A DNA stretch of 64,000 bases from Monodelphis domestica (GCF_027887165.1 NC_077230.1:35167351-35231350), one strand, 5' to 3'; shown: positions 32,986 to 45,351, counted from the stretch's first letter. A program made the numbers and translations. The notes: generated from the letters alone by a model not told the origin.

Positions 32986-35008
32986 GTAAGACAGCACAGT
33001 TCCTCCCCATTAATCAAGTTTTATTGAATGTTAGTTGTGTTCACAGTGATAAAAGTGGTGGAAAGCAAAGCAGTCAGTGAGAATGGTGCCCATAATAATG
33101 CATGAAATAAATGCTTCCTATTTCATTCATCCATTCTTTTGATCAGTCCAAACAAAACTTTTCAATCTTACTAAAACTACTTGGCCTAAGAGGACTGCTT
33201 TATGAAAGGTGAATTGACCAAAACTCCCATATCACTACTCTCTGCCTCGTTCTACTTATCACTCTTTAGAAAATCCAGTATGGAAATCATTTGGGAACCC
33301 CAGCCTACTACTACTACTAATCCATGAATTGTGTCTACTTGATGAAGAGAAAGGATCATCGGCTGGGGTATCCTTCTTCCTTGCTTCCCTCACTTCGTTG
33401 CAGCTATTAACTACTCTTAGGTCTTAAGATGTGAGTCAGTAACTTTCTTCCTTCTGAAGTGAAGAAGGCCCACCAGGCTTTTTTTATTATTATTTTCTCT
33501 GTGAATGTGCCTCTGAAGTCTGCTAGAATGTAGGCCTTACAATCGATTTCCCCTACTTTTATGCTATCATTGTAACTACTAATTGAAGTACCTCTGGATG
33601 TGTGCAAAATGCTGCTAAGCTCTGGAGTTATAAATAGAAAAAATGAAACATTTCCTGATCTTGAGACACTCTTACTCGATACTCTAAGTGGAAAGTACAA
33701 CATTTAAAATAAGGTTCAGCTGAAGCACAAGATGGAATGGTTCAGAAGTCCTGGGGTCTCAGTGGTAGAATGGATGGAATGGATAGCAAGAGCCATTTGG
33801 CAATGATTTCACAAAGATTAGTTAGACTGGTTCTGCCATCTATCACATCAGTAAATTCTTTTTGTATTTGAGGATTAAACCCAGTGTCTCGGTCACATAT
33901 TATCAAGGCTTTCCTGTTGTTATTGGATAAAGTCTAAACCCAGTACCTTCCATACTCTGACACCAGAGGGTTCCATACTTAATTCCCAGAGTACCATGAC
34001 AAATTTTTTATTATATATATATATATATGCATATATCTATATCTATATCTTTGTAGTCATATAAATCTTATATACCCAGAGCTTAGCTGAGGACCAGAAG
34101 ACCAGACATGGAAGAAGCTCTTAGTAGTGAATATCATTTTTCCTTTTTTCTATACACATGTAAATCTGTGTGTCAGTATATACATATATATGCACATAAA
34201 TGCATGCACACATTTATTTATATATGTGTATGTTTGTATGTGTCGATATCTATACCTCTATCTAAGGCCAGGTTACTTACTCATCAGACCTGCCCTAACA
34301 TTCTTCTAGTTTGCAAAAGGGATTGTTACTGTAACTTCTCACCTATTATGGTATTTCCACTGACTTTGTTTTTGAACATCTCTTGGAGTCCATTTTAGTA
34401 AATTACAATCCTCCTAGAAGCAGAAACTGTCTTTCCCCCTGTATATACAGAACTATGCAGGAAGAGAAGCTTCATTTTGTAGTGTTAGGAAGTGATATGT
34501 ATTGAAGTGGTCCCCCTGATGTCCATCCTGGATGTCTGAAGCTCACCAGGTCAGTAACATCTTACTGCTTTTGGCAGCTTCCTGCAACTAAATGGCAGTG
34601 AAGGTGTCACCTTGCCTTGAAAAACACAATTCTTAGCTGGGAGAGCTTTTAAGCTTTGGATTCTATCCCTAACCTCATTCCTATCTACATGCCTATCTCT
34701 TTCCCTCTTCCCATTCCCATCCATGTCCCCATCTCAGTTCCCAAACCTATCCCTGTCTCTAATCTCATGTAAATCTCTCGTCCTATCCTGATTGGTTTTA
34801 CACAATAGCTACTAGTCATGGAATTTGTGCATGTTTTTGAATGTAATAGATCTTAAGGGGTTCATTTGAGAATAAAGAGGTCAGATAAGTGGCTAGCAGG
34901 AATAAATGAGTTATATATGAGATGGTTGTGACTCTTGGAGAGGAAAAGGATTGAATAACGTGTACTTAATATTAATAGATTTATTTTGGTTAATTTGGTA
35001 AATTTCAG
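32986..35008 (+). other. Intron f-g
   Basis: About 2 kb with no gene. It has a short AT microsatellite at 34011-34028 and TCTATC/ATAT-rich stretches around 34035-34250. The frames at 34108-34398 are low-complexity. Confidence 0.45.
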
Positions 35009-35219
35009 GCTAACTTTTTTCAAGACAAATATAAAGACATGAACACATACAATGTGAATATGGAACAGAAACCTGATGAATCAGATAAAGAAGGCACATT
35101 TTTACCATTGGCCCCAGAAGAAGAATTATTACTAGGACAATTTAAAATAAAGCCTAAAGAGATAAAAAATGAATATTTATCACCAGGGCAATTATTAGCC
35201 CAAGGGGATTTCAATTCAG
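35009..35219 (+). CDS. PDZ-SAM gene exon g
   Basis: It encodes ANFFQDKYKDMNTYNVNMEQ, then KPDESDKEGTFLPLAPEEEL and LLGQFKIKPKEI, ending in GDFNS. It is a charged, probably unstructured linker. The acceptor is aatttcag and the donor gtaaga. Phase 0 in, phase 1 out. The longest exon found. Confidence 0.85.
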
Positions 35220-35889
35220 GTAAGACATATATCCTTGCTCAAAACATTTGACCCTAAAGTTTTCTGATAGAAAAGAGAAATTTGGAACAAATGTTTCCAT
35301 CACTCACTGAATCTCTGGTCCCTATTTCCTTTCTCTTCATATCTCTAATAATGAGAATGCTAGCTGCTTTATAAGGCTTTCTCACCTATTGGTGATCCCT
35401 CTCTTGGTGATTGAACTATAAGGGACCTTGGAAATATTCTACTATAACTTTTTAATTGATATAGAAATCTATCCTATATGTATGTCAGAATGTCATTTAG
35501 CTTCTGCCTCAAAATATGCAGTGATAGGAAACTCATTTTCTCAACATCCAGGCCACACTATTGCTAAATTACTTAAGCTTTTAGACAAGATTACAGTACA
35601 ATTTTATTTTTCTCATGCTTTTTTTATAATTTATTCGTTTTCCCTTCTTTTGAAATAATACAGAAAAAGATCTTGTTCCTCTTTCCCTATTACTATCCAT
35701 CTGACATATAAAATCAACTTATTATCCACCTAAGTTTTTTTTTAATATCTATGATCATGTTTAGACTGAAAACAATCTTTATATGATTTCTTATTACATC
35801 CTTGGGACATGGTTTTGTTTAGAGTCTATTATCCATCCTACTTTAATGACATCCATTTTGGTTTATCAACATTCTGTTGGTCTCATTGC
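35220..35889 (+). other. Intron g-h, 5' part
   Basis: No gene recognised; T-rich. Confidence 0.4.
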
Positions 35890-37385
35890 AACAAAATCTT
35901 TTTTTTTTAATTCAATTACTTATAGGAATAATTTTGGCCATTTCTTTCAACATTTTAAAATTCAGATGCTCCCATCTCCCTTTCCCTGAGGTGGTGAAGA
36001 ATCTGATATAGGTTACACTAATACTATCATGTAATACATATTTCCATATTGTTTCCATCATGATAAAGACATATAACATATATATTCAATCTCATGAAGA
36101 TTTATAATATAACTTATAATTTATAATATAACTATTATAGTAGAAGATGTCAAGTTTTGATCTACACTCAGATTTTTTTTTGTAGCTTCCTTGACCATTG
36201 ATAGTATGTTCTTCATGTGTTACCTTGGAAGCTTTATGATAATGGTTTAGTCCTCCACAGTTGATCATTGTATAATATTTCTGTTATAGTCTCTAGTTAT
36301 AGTGGCTCTGCTCACTTTTTCTGAATTCATCCTGTTCATTGTTCCTTATGGCATAATAGTAATCCATTACAACCATATTCCACAGCTTGATCATTCAACC
36401 ACTAAATAATGGACAACCCCTCAGTTTCCAATTCTTTGCCTCTATAAAAAGAGCTGATAATAATATTTTGGCACAGTTAATTCCTTTTATTCTATCTTTG
36501 ATCCATTTGGGATCCTGAACCTTTAGTGAGATTGTTGTATAGACCTTTGGGTATTGTTTCATATAAGTCTCTAGAATGGTTGTATTGATTCACACTATTA
36601 CGAATGAAGTTTATTAGTGTTACAATTTTCACACCTCCCCTTAAACATTTATCATTTTCCATTTTGGTCATGTTAGCTAATATGAAGGGTATGAGATCAT
36701 TTTTCAGAGTTGTCTTAATTTTCATTTCTCTCATCAATAGTGATTTGGAATTTTTTAAAATATAGCTATGTATAATTTTAATCTCTTCTGAGAAATGCCT
36801 ATTCAAATCCTTTGACCATTTCTCAATTGAGGAATGTTGTGTATTATAAATTTGACTCAGTTCTCTATATATAAAGAAATGAGACTTTTGTCAAATACTT
36901 GTTATAAATTTTTCCTCAGAATTTGTTTTTTCATTTCTAATCTTAAGTACATTTGTTTTATTTGTGTAAAACCTTTTTAATTTAATGAAATCAAAATTCC
37001 CTTTTAATCAAGTATGCCGATGGTTTATTTATTTTATTTTTTCATAAAACAAACTATTTGTCTTATTTTATTAGTTCTATGGTTTTCTTACTTTCAATCT
37101 ATTCATCCCTTGCTTGATTTTCATGATTTCCAATTTGGTGTTTAATTGAGGATTTTTAAATTTGTCCTTTTCTAGGATTTTTAGTTGTATCACCAATTCG
37201 CTTATGACCTGCTCTTTCTCTACTTTACCTGATATGAGCAATAAGAGATGTGAATTTTCCTCTAAGTACTGCTTTGGCTACATCCTATGAATTTTGATAT
37301 GTTGTCTCCTTATAATCATTCTCTTTAATGAAATTATTGATTGTTTCTATGATTCATTCTTTGACCCATTTATTCTTTAGGCAAA
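35890..37385 (-). mobile_element. Old L1, antisense, internally rearranged
   Basis: The minus-strand frame at 36492-36806 reads MNRHFSEEIKIIHSYILKNS, then LLMREMKIKTTLKNDLIPFI, matching the [20 protein letters not shown] and [18 protein letters not shown] region of L1#2. 37130-37385 fits an earlier part of ORF2. The copy is old and incomplete. Confidence 0.8.
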
Positions 37386-38382
37386 AATTTGTTTATGTCT
37401 ATCATCTATGTATATGCCATATACATATAAATTTATTTATTGGCAAATAGAGAAGGTTTCCTATTTTGGCTATAAATATCACTTGTATAAATGGTTCATT
37501 AGAAAACACCTTTTTCCTGGGTACCATCAATTACTTTCATTCCTTTTGCATTGTGAAACTGTGAACATTTGGAGTATCACTGTCATTGCTAACAGAAGGA
37601 AATCTGGTTCAGCCTTATGAATCTGAGATCTGGAAGAATGAATACTGGTGAATTGAGCAACAGTTGGAAAATGAATGCTGTACTTCAGGGGCTGACTTTT
37701 TTTTGGCTGCCAAGTACCAACAATTAATATGATTGTTGTTCAGAGAATATTAGAACCTCTAGTGTGAAGGGTTGCTGAACACTTTTCAGGGCTGCTTATC
37801 TACCTTTGGTGTCTACTTGTCACTCAGCTCTCATCTGTGGTTCCATGAAGCTGTAGCATGTGGAGCAGCCTGTTAAAACTGAACAGATGGGTTAAGTTAG
37901 GTTGATATCTACTCCAGGCTTGTGAAGACCTCCTCCTGGAATAGGTGGATGAGAAAATTTGCTTCAGTAGCCATGAATGTAGCTGAAGTAAGCACTGTGG
38001 AGTGCGTAGAGTTTGGTTGGACATCTAAGACACTAAAGTAATTTAGGTTCAGTGTCAATCATCTAGGTTCAGTGTCAGTCATCCAGACTTTAGTCTTGCC
38101 ACAGGATTTAGATGACTCTGGAAGAAAGAGTGAGGCTGACAATTTTGTGCAACTCACTTAAATCCAATTCATACACAAGTTAAAATATTACTCTGTGATG
38201 TCACTGGTACTTTTCAGACATAAGGATCACCACCACCGCTGCCAACTGATTAATCAACATTTTTGACTGTCTCATCCTTTTAAGTCTTCTTAAATCTAGC
38301 TTTATTTGTTTTTAACTGCCCTAGCAGCGGGACTAGTATTTTCTTGGTAGTTATCCTAGATCATCAGTCTTAGAAGGAACCT
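37386..38382 (+). other. Intron g-h, middle
   Basis: No gene recognised. A direct repeat of 'tctaggttcagtgtcagtcat' type occurs at 38041-38085. The minus-strand frame at 37824-38024 is not supported. Confidence 0.4.
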
Positions 38383-38515
38383 CAAAGACCACCCACTTTA
38401 ATCCCTTCATTTTGTAGGTGTGAAAAATGAGGCACAGAGAAGATATTCAGATAGTTACCTTCCCAGCGGTGACTTCATGGCTTCTGGCTCTAAAAGCAAT
38501 ACCATAGGTAGGTTC
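38383..38515 (-). mobile_element. MIR-like SINE fragment, minus strand
   Basis: 'cattttgtaggtgtgaaaaa' then 'tgaggcacagagaaga' is the MIR 3' region in reverse. Confidence 0.5.
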
Positions 38516-38642
38516 TTCACTTTATAAGATGTCTAAGCCTTGGTCAGCAATAGTAACCAATGAAAGATTGCTGTTGTCCCTTGCTAATCCTAGTAAAATA
38601 TTTGTGTACTGTTGTACTCATTGAATTATTTATTTTTCTTAG

Positions 38643-38754
38643 AGACCCCAATAAAAAAAGAAAAAGAAGAAGAAGAAATAGTAGTGGAGGAAGAGATTAT
38701 TAGCACTGGAAAACCTACAGAGGGAAAGACTAAAAAGAGATTTTCCTGGTTCCG
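38643..38754 (+). CDS. PDZ-SAM gene exon h
   Basis: It encodes TPIKKEKEEEEIVVEEEIIS, then TGKPTEGKTKKRFSWF. An acidic run is followed by a basic KTKKRFSWF. The acceptor is tttttcttag and the donor gtaaga. Phase 1 in, phase 2 out. Confidence 0.85.
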
Positions 38755-39556
38755 GTAAGAGATGTACTTTTTATATATGGATAACAATATTCTTAATAAA
38801 CAAAACATTTTATTTCTCCTGGAATTTACCTCTTTGGCTACTGTTTGCTATGTTTTTTGCCCCTTTCTACAAAAGAACTTCATTATTTATATGAATTTTC
38901 TCAGTTGTTCACATCTTCCTCAAAAGGGTGCTGGCATAGAGTAAAGGTGTCCAATTCACAGTTTATGGATGTGACCCAGAGAGATCCATTTCTTTTTGAG
39001 TCTGATAATAACAACTTAGTGGGAAAAGTATAGGACATGGAATCTGAGTTATCTGCATTCAGACTGGAGTTTTATCACCTAGTCATGTGTTCAAATTCAA
39101 GTATTTTCTGATCAATAGGTTACAGACTTCCCATCTATAAAATATTACAAGTTGACATCTAGCGTTACTTCAGATCTAAATCAGTGACCCCCTCGCTCCT
39201 TACAAGAGAAATCATGTATTAGTTGTGGTTAATGTGGAGGAGGAAGAAGTAGAGAAATGATATTGTGCCATATGCACACATATTTAACTTAACTGGCTTC
39301 CATATCTAGTTTTATATTTTTACCTATAGCACCAAATTTGATCTTGCCCCTTCTCTAATACATGTGCTGACATAGCACGTATCCTACAAAAAGTGTAACT
39401 CCAAACTCTTTTAACATGTAGCTTTGTCTTTTTTTCAGAATTGAAATTCATGAAATTTTTATAGTGTGCATCTATTTAAGATCCTTTTTTGTGTCATAGT
39501 AGAATGTATTTTGTGTTTTAATAATTATTTCCCTCTCAAATGTTGTATGATTCTAG
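38755..39556 (+). other. Intron h-i
   Basis: No gene recognised. The overlapping frames at 38762-39033 lack coding character. Confidence 0.45.
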
Positions 39557-39653
39557 CAATATCAAAGAATGCAAGCTGTGGAACTTCTTTCATTTTAAAA
39601 AACATGACAAACAAGTAAAGAATGTGCACAAGTGGGAAGAAATTGATCAAGAG
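39557..39653 (+). CDS. PDZ-SAM gene exon i
   Basis: It encodes NIKECKLWNFFHFKKHDKQV, then KNVHKWEEIDQE. The acceptor is gattctag and the donor gtaaat. Its last 55 bases are duplicated at the window start. Phase 2 in, phase 0 out. Confidence 0.85.
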
Positions 39654-40289
39654 GTAAATTTTCATTATGTTAAATTTATCAAAGATTTAAGTTTGTTTCC
39701 CCATTTAAATTACTAGACAGTGAGCTTTCTCTTGAATTAGAAAACTATAATTTACCTTGGATTGAGGAGTTAACATTCTGTCATCATTATTAATCAGTAT
39801 GCATAGGAATAAAATTACCTGAGTAAGGATCAAAAGTACCATAGCGGCAACTGTTTGGCCTTGAAGTCTCTTTTTTGTTCCCAGAGATCATTCAAGAACC
39901 TCTCTCAAGAAAGGGGAATAATTAAGAACTCTTAAAACATTTGAATTCTCTGTATTTGGATGTTCTAAGGACAAAGGATAATTGATTCAACTTTTGGCCT
40001 CAGAATATTGTTGGCTGAAAATTTTCTAAAATTATGGCACAGAGTATTGAAGTACACTTAACCTAGAGAAAAGTGCAAGTTGAATTGTTATGGGCTGATG
40101 CAGGTAGGAAGTGATAACATATTAGGATAATTTTCCCTCTATGCCAGAAGGGGTCTCTGAAGGGGCTGTACAATATTTAAAAAATAACAGGTAGGTAAAA
40201 TGGTAAAAGTTTACCAAGGAATACCACTGTCGGTTGTTGGCAAAATAAGAGGAGAGATTGCATGTGTATGTCTTGATTTACTGTGCCTG
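39654..40289 (+). other. Intron i-j, 5' part
   Basis: The first 65 bases match 56-120 (paralogue intron). No gene recognised. Confidence 0.45.
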
Positions 40290-41117
40290 TGTTACTGAGC
40301 AAAAAAAGAACATGAGAGCCACAGATGGGCCAATATGACAATGAAGGAAAATAATAAATGTTGAAGGGGATATGGCAGAATTGGGACACTAATGCATTGC
40401 TAGTGGAGTTGTGAATTAATACAAGCATTCTGGAGGGAAATTTGGAATTATGAGCAAAGGGCTTTAAAAGAACACATTTGATCCTTTGATCCAGCAATAC
40501 CATTGCTGAGTTTGTACTCCAAAGAGATAATAAGGAAAAATGCGTATACAAAATATTCATAGCTGAGCTCTTTGTGGTGGCAAAAATTGGAAAATGAGGG
40601 CATGTTCCTCAATTAGGGAATGACTAAACAAATTGTGGTATATGTTGGTGATGGAATACTATTGTGTTATAAGGAATGATGACCTACTTGATTTCTATAT
40701 GAACTGGAAAGACCTCCATGAACTGAAGCAGAGTGAAATGAACAGAACCAATCGAATTATATACACTGAAAGTGAAACATTGTAGAACTATCCAACATAA
40801 TGAACTTTACTACTCGCAGCATACAATAGTCCAGGACATTCCTGAAGGACTTATGAGAAAGAATGCTATCTATATTGAGAGAGAGAACTATGGGAATAGA
40901 AATGAAAAAGAAAAACTTAAGACTTAACACTTAGAACTTGTTTATATGAATATATGATTTGGGGTTTGAGCTCTATGGTAAAAATGAATAATATAAAATT
41001 AGATATCAAGGGATAACATTTGTACAATCCAGTAGAATTGCTTATTGCTTCTGGGAGGGGAAAAGGGAAAGAAAATGAATCATATAAACTTGAAAAAATA
41101 TTAAAAATAAAAAAAGA
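40290..41117 (+). mobile_element. Old L1 3' end, sense, 5'-truncated
   Basis: It starts near 'gggccaatatgacaatgaa' and follows the zinc-knuckle part of ORF2 ('gttgaaggggatatggcaga', 'ttgctagtggagttgtgaa', 'tttgatccagcaataccatt'). It then runs through a 3' UTR to an A-rich end at about 41117. Many indels, so inactive. Confidence 0.85.
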
Positions 41118-42441
41118 ATATGAGGTATGAGGTCAATTGAGAAAATATCTATTGATCTTCACACACATATTTTTACACATACATAAATAAATAGATACAC
41201 ATGTACACATGAGTAAGTCCAACTAAAGATTTCATCACCCACCAGGCATTAGGAAGTATTTCTGACCCGCCCAATTTTGTTTGTGCTCTAGCTAGCAAGA
41301 ATAAAATTCTGAATTGCCTCACATTAGGAATTCTTTTGAATCCTCCAAGGATGGTCCCATCTCTTAATAGATACTGAAAAAGGACCCCCACAACACTGTC
41401 TAATGGAGATGGGCATATTTTTTCAATTTTCTTTTACTTATAAAATAATAAATGGCAATAAAATACAAGCTTTCCTCCAAACCTAAATGTGACAACATCG
41501 AATATATTTAACATTTGTAATCATGATGGTCAACTTGGCAAAATCTTGTAAAAAAAAAGTAAGATTTGTTTCCATTTACTTTCTAGAAATATTACCCATC
41601 AGTAGAAATAGACAAAAAACTAGGATGCACTTTAATAGTTCCTGACCAGTTTCTCAACTGATATGGTAACCTCAATTGGAAAGTTATGGATATCAGACAC
41701 TGGAAGATGGAATTGGGGACTTGAGGGTTCTTTGCCTTTATAAGAACCATCACTAGATTCTAAAGTTAGCTAACACCTAGCTAATCTAACTTCTAGTCTT
41801 AGAACCTGGTGATGACTCTTCCTCTGCCTCCCATGACCCAGAAACCCCAGCAGCTCCTACCAGGCCAAGTTGCCTCAACTCCCTTCCTGGGTGGATATTG
41901 GGTAAAGTGGCCTGTGTTCCTGGCCAAAGAAGAGACAAAACTACCTGGGTAAAGGTAGATTTTAGTTCAATTTATTTTGGCCATGGAGAATAACTGAATA
42001 CACTTTGGAGGTAGATAATTTTCCTCTCATCTTGTCTTAACTTGGAGTAGGTGGAAACATTTTAGTATTAATACATTCCCTTACAAAGTCATCACTCCTT
42101 AAGGAAAAATATATCAAGTATTTTGCCTGTTTTAGAATAATGCTATTTTTAAAAAGGCTCCAAAGTATTTTCATTGCAAAAAATAAAGTTTTTTCCTGGT
42201 TTACAAAACTCACTTCAGATCTCTTGTTGTTCTGTGAATTTTTGACATACAGATGAAAGAAAAGGGTGGTAGGGATAAGAAATACAGCAGCCTTGAAAAG
42301 AAAAATTTATTAAAAAACTGTGAAATGAGGGATGATTTTGGAACAAATGGTCTCTAAGGCTCCTTTGAGGTTTTGCTGTCTATGGTTATATTAACATATA
42401 GCCATGGAACCTTTTTAAATATTGTGTCTCTTGACCTCCAG
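41118..42441 (+). other. Intron i-j, 3' part
   Basis: No gene recognised. The last 80 bases before the acceptor match 166-231 of copy 1 (a 'tatggttatattaacata' word in both). Confidence 0.5.
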
Positions 42442-42621
42442 GTATTGGAAGATTACTGTCCTTATTCTACTGAAGCCCCTAAAACATTGCCAACAGAGTG
42501 GACAAATATTGAAGTTGGTAATTGGTTATGGAGCATTGGAATGGAGGAGTATGTTGTAAAATTTTATTGTAAAGGAATAAGTGGTGAAAAACTCCTTACA
42601 CTGGACAATCACTCGCTAAAA
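42442..42621 (+). CDS. PDZ-SAM gene exon j (SAM domain)
   Basis: It encodes VLEDYCPYSTEAPKTLPTEW, then TNIEVGNWLWSIGMEEYVVK and FYCKGISGEKLLTLDNHSLK. W, V, WL, IGM, Y, F, I.G..LL.L are the SAM signature for helices 1-4. The acceptor is acctccag and the donor gtaagt. Exactly 180 nt, phase 0 at both ends. The homologous copy at 232-407 is broken. Confidence 0.88.
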
Positions 42622-42904
42622 GTAAGTTCAAGAATTGACTTTTTTTTTACAATACATTAGACAACATATATATATATATAATCACTAATTTTATGGAGAG
42701 AGTATATAAAACATAATACAAAAATGGGAAATCCTATGTATGATCTATTTGCCAATCTTATGGTTTTAAGGAAATCATGTTAACCTCCTTTTGAATGTAG
42801 TATCAAGGGAGATTTCTTTTTGATAGTGATTTGTTAAATTCCCCCCTCCCCTTTTTAGTATTGCTAACATGTGGTCATTTCTTTTTATTTTTATTTATTT
42901 ATTT

Positions 42905-43035
42905 ATTTTTAAAAACCTACCATTCCTTTTTGGAATCAATCCCCATGTATTAATTCCAAGGAAGAAGAGGAGTAGGATCTGGGCAAGGAGTGGGTAGTGA
43001 GTGACTTGCCGAGGATCACACTGTTAGCAAGAGTA
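42905..43035 (-). mobile_element. Old SINE fragment, minus strand (shared with copy 1)
   Basis: 'tggaatcaatccccatgtat' then 'gtgacttgccgaggatcaca' is a SINE core in reverse, in the position of 651-836. It is cut by the next SINE. Confidence 0.55.
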
Positions 43036-43052
43036 TCAAGAGTATGTGAGGG

Positions 43053-43145
43053 GGGCACTGGGTAGCTCAGTGGATTGAAAGCCAGGCCTGTAGATGGGAG
43101 ATCCTGGGTTCAAATTTGACATCAGACATTTCCCAGCTGTGTGTG
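43053..43145 (+). mobile_element. tRNA-derived SINE head, plus strand, cut by an LTR
   Basis: 'gggcactgggtagctcagtg' (A box) to 'gggttcaaatttgacat' (B box) then 'cccagctgtgtg'. The 3' half is lost at the LTR junction. Confidence 0.85.
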
Positions 43146-44798
43146 ACAAGGAAATCACTTTAAAAGACTGATATATATTAACTTAAGGTCGCCAAGGAAT
43201 TCAGCTATGTAATTCCTAAATGAAAACTCAAGTCAGCAGTCAACCTTTTATGGAGTTTAATTACAAACAGGAGGAAGAAAGATATTAGAGATAGAGAGAG
43301 AGAGGGAGAGAGAAAGGGGAGAGAAGGGAATAGGGCTTAAATACCTCTTCTGTTTAGGCTGGGCTAAAAGGCCCAAGCCCTTAGATAGCTGAGGCAAAGA
43401 AAAGAGATCAGTCCCTAACACTCACGTGACCAAAATGGAGAAACAGTCTCAGGGGCCTCCACCTCCAGCTTCCTTCAGAGCAAGCTTCTCAGAGCACCAC
43501 CTCTCAGAGCAAAACCTCTCCAACCAACCCCGCCTAGTCCTCAGACCCCGCTGTCTTTAAGGAAACCATCCAAGTTCCCTCCCCTCAGTTCTCACATCTA
43601 CCAATCACTGTCCATGTCTTCCCTGTGCCAATGGTGGCTCTAGCTTAACCCAGGACCGCCCAGAGGTCTGTGGCTTTGCACATGTCTGTCTGTTGAAGGT
43701 CATATTCTCAAATAATTAAATCTTGATCCTTTGCTGCAGCCCTTCCTAAATCCTGTTACCCTGAGTAGGGTGGAGATTGGAATAATTAAATTTTGATCTA
43801 TGCTGCAGCCCTTCGTAAATCCTGTTAGGACTGAGTAGGGTGGAGATTTTAAGTTCCAAGACCTGGTTCTGTCATTCCAAGTATGGTCTCCCGGCCTGCG
43901 AGAGGCTGTAAAGGTGAGAAAAAGAGAGGATAGAGATAGAGTAGAAGTATTGATCCCGCGAAGGGCGTGAACGAGCCGACTTTAGAGATGTGAATAACCG
44001 AGTCAGTAGACAAATATTATTTGTATGAGCCACAGCTAAGCTCCGACCACTGAGTGTAATTATTCAGGCTAAAACCACCCAATGATCTCAACTTAACACC
44101 ATACTGGTCAGAGGATAATGCTAGCTCAGATGGAAAGGAGATCAGAAACTGAAGGAGGTAGATAATGCTAGGTAGCATTAGGAGGAAGAGAAGAAGTAAG
44201 GCAGGCCTGGCCTAAAGACCAGGCCTTAGTGAGAAAGATAGAGAAGAGAGAGAGAGAGACAGGCAGGGGAGAAGATGCCCCTTGCCAAACCTGGGAATGC
44301 TCTTCAAGTGGGGGGAGCTTACTGGGGCTCGTTTATTTATAGTCTTGACAGCTCAATACATATTGAACAGTTATATGATACCTCAATACATATGGATGAG
44401 TTACCTGGGGTATTCCCATTGGATAATGACAAGGTGAAGGTGGGGTTATTATCCCCGGGAGAGTGAGACAAAGGAAAGCCAGGTTTCGCACCTAAACTTC
44501 AGCCACGCTGGCAATAAAATTTATTGCCATGCACAGGATGGCTATGTGCTCACTCACATTCCTTGTCTCCCCATAGTGTCTGTGGGCTGGACTGCTACAC
44601 CAAGTATCTCTATTGTATCAATTCTAAAATCAAACATGACTCAAAGAACTTTGTGTTCTATGCTTAAGCATAGGTCAAAGCCCTTTCCATTGGTCAGCAA
44701 AAGGTTTCTATCCTAAAGTAATCTTAAGTAGGTAGGAGAAGGACCCTCCCATGCCAAGGGGGATTCACATTCCAATAGACTATCAGTGGGAAATTTCA
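43142..44798 (-). mobile_element. Solo LTR 2, minus strand, same family as LTR 1
   Basis: From TGTGACAAGG to GGGAAATTTCA, the reverse of 30808-31711. Without the nested 719-bp LTR it is about 930 bp. No clean target duplication is visible, and SINE sequence on the left is not continued on the right, so DNA was probably lost at this site. Confidence 0.8.
43884..44602 (+). mobile_element. Solo LTR 3, different family, nested in LTR 2
   Basis: A 719-bp unit TGGTCTCCCGG...GCTACACCA with TGGT/ACCA ends, flanked by AGTA (43880-43883 and 44603-44606). It interrupts the LTR 2 word 'ccaagtatctctattg'. A TATTTATA box at about 44333 and AATAAA near 44513 support the plus orientation. Overlap of the flanks would also allow a 7-bp duplication (ccaagta). 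Confidence 0.75.
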
Positions 44799-45198
44799 CT
44801 GAAACAGATTAAAAAACATTAATCATGGAAAATGGCAAAATTTCATTTCATTTATAGTAAATAGAATCTCATATTTATAAGGCCTAAATTGCAAATCCTC
44901 ATTAGCATGATACCTTTGTCTTTGACTGGAGATACTTGATCCATGAAATATGATAACTTACTAGACAAAAAATAAATTCTACTATTACGGTAGTTCCTTA
45001 ATGTATTTTAGGATTGTACGATGTATTTTTTTACTTCATCCAGACGTAGGGAATATTTTTCTATTCTTGGAAAATCTTTGTTCTTTAGAAATGATCATAT
45101 AGCAGCATCATTTTCAGGTTCATTATGTAAAGAATTACAAAATCTATTCATCTGAATAAGTAGATGCAAAATTACACTTTTAATTTTTCTTTCCAAAG
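44799..45198 (+). other. Intron j-k, 3' part
   Basis: The first 80 bases match 922-1000 near copy 1. The rest is AT-rich and ends in a T-rich acceptor tract. Confidence 0.45.
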
Positions 45199-45300
45199 GA
45201 AATCTAAGTCAACAAGAAGAAAGACCGCCGGAAAATACTTAAGGCTATTAAGAAAGTTAGAGATTTTTGGGAAAAAAATCATCATTTCGTCTTATTATAG
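45199..45300 (+). pseudogene. PDZ-SAM gene last exon: TAA after two codons, SAM tail readable behind it
   Basis: After the acceptor 'tttccaaag' phase 0 gives Glu-Ile-TAA (45205-45207). In the same frame the sequence goes on as VNKKKDRRKILKAIKKVRDF, then WEKNHHFVLL, and a TAG at 45298-45300. DRRKILKAIKKV is exactly what the last SAM helix should look like, so the stop is probably a recent mutation of one codon. A protein ending at the TAA lacks SAM helix 5. Confidence 0.7.
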
Positions 45301-45351
45301 AAATTGATGGAAAGAAGACACAGAACCAGAAAGATGGCAAAAATGGAAAAT

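Larger units (their letters stand above)
20841..45207 (+). other. PDZ-SAM gene (copy 2), about ten exons; unnamed, possibly decaying
   Basis: Exons at 20841-20953, 25168-25288, 27020-27114, 27576-27681, 29478-29560, 32898-32985, 35009-35219, 38643-38754, 39557-39653, 42442-42621 and a last one from 45199 join into about 400 residues. The order is: lead-in, PDZ domain (about residues 30-125), a helical or mixed region, an acidic and lysine-rich linker, then a C-terminal SAM domain. PDZ before SAM fits a scaffold that binds C-terminal peptides and self-associates or binds another SAM (family inference). I do not recognise the gene; connector-enhancer (CNKSR) proteins have the opposite order. 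All junction phases agree except 27114/27576, which is off by one base, and the last exon stops after two codons. The 5' exons are not identified. Confidence 0.8.
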
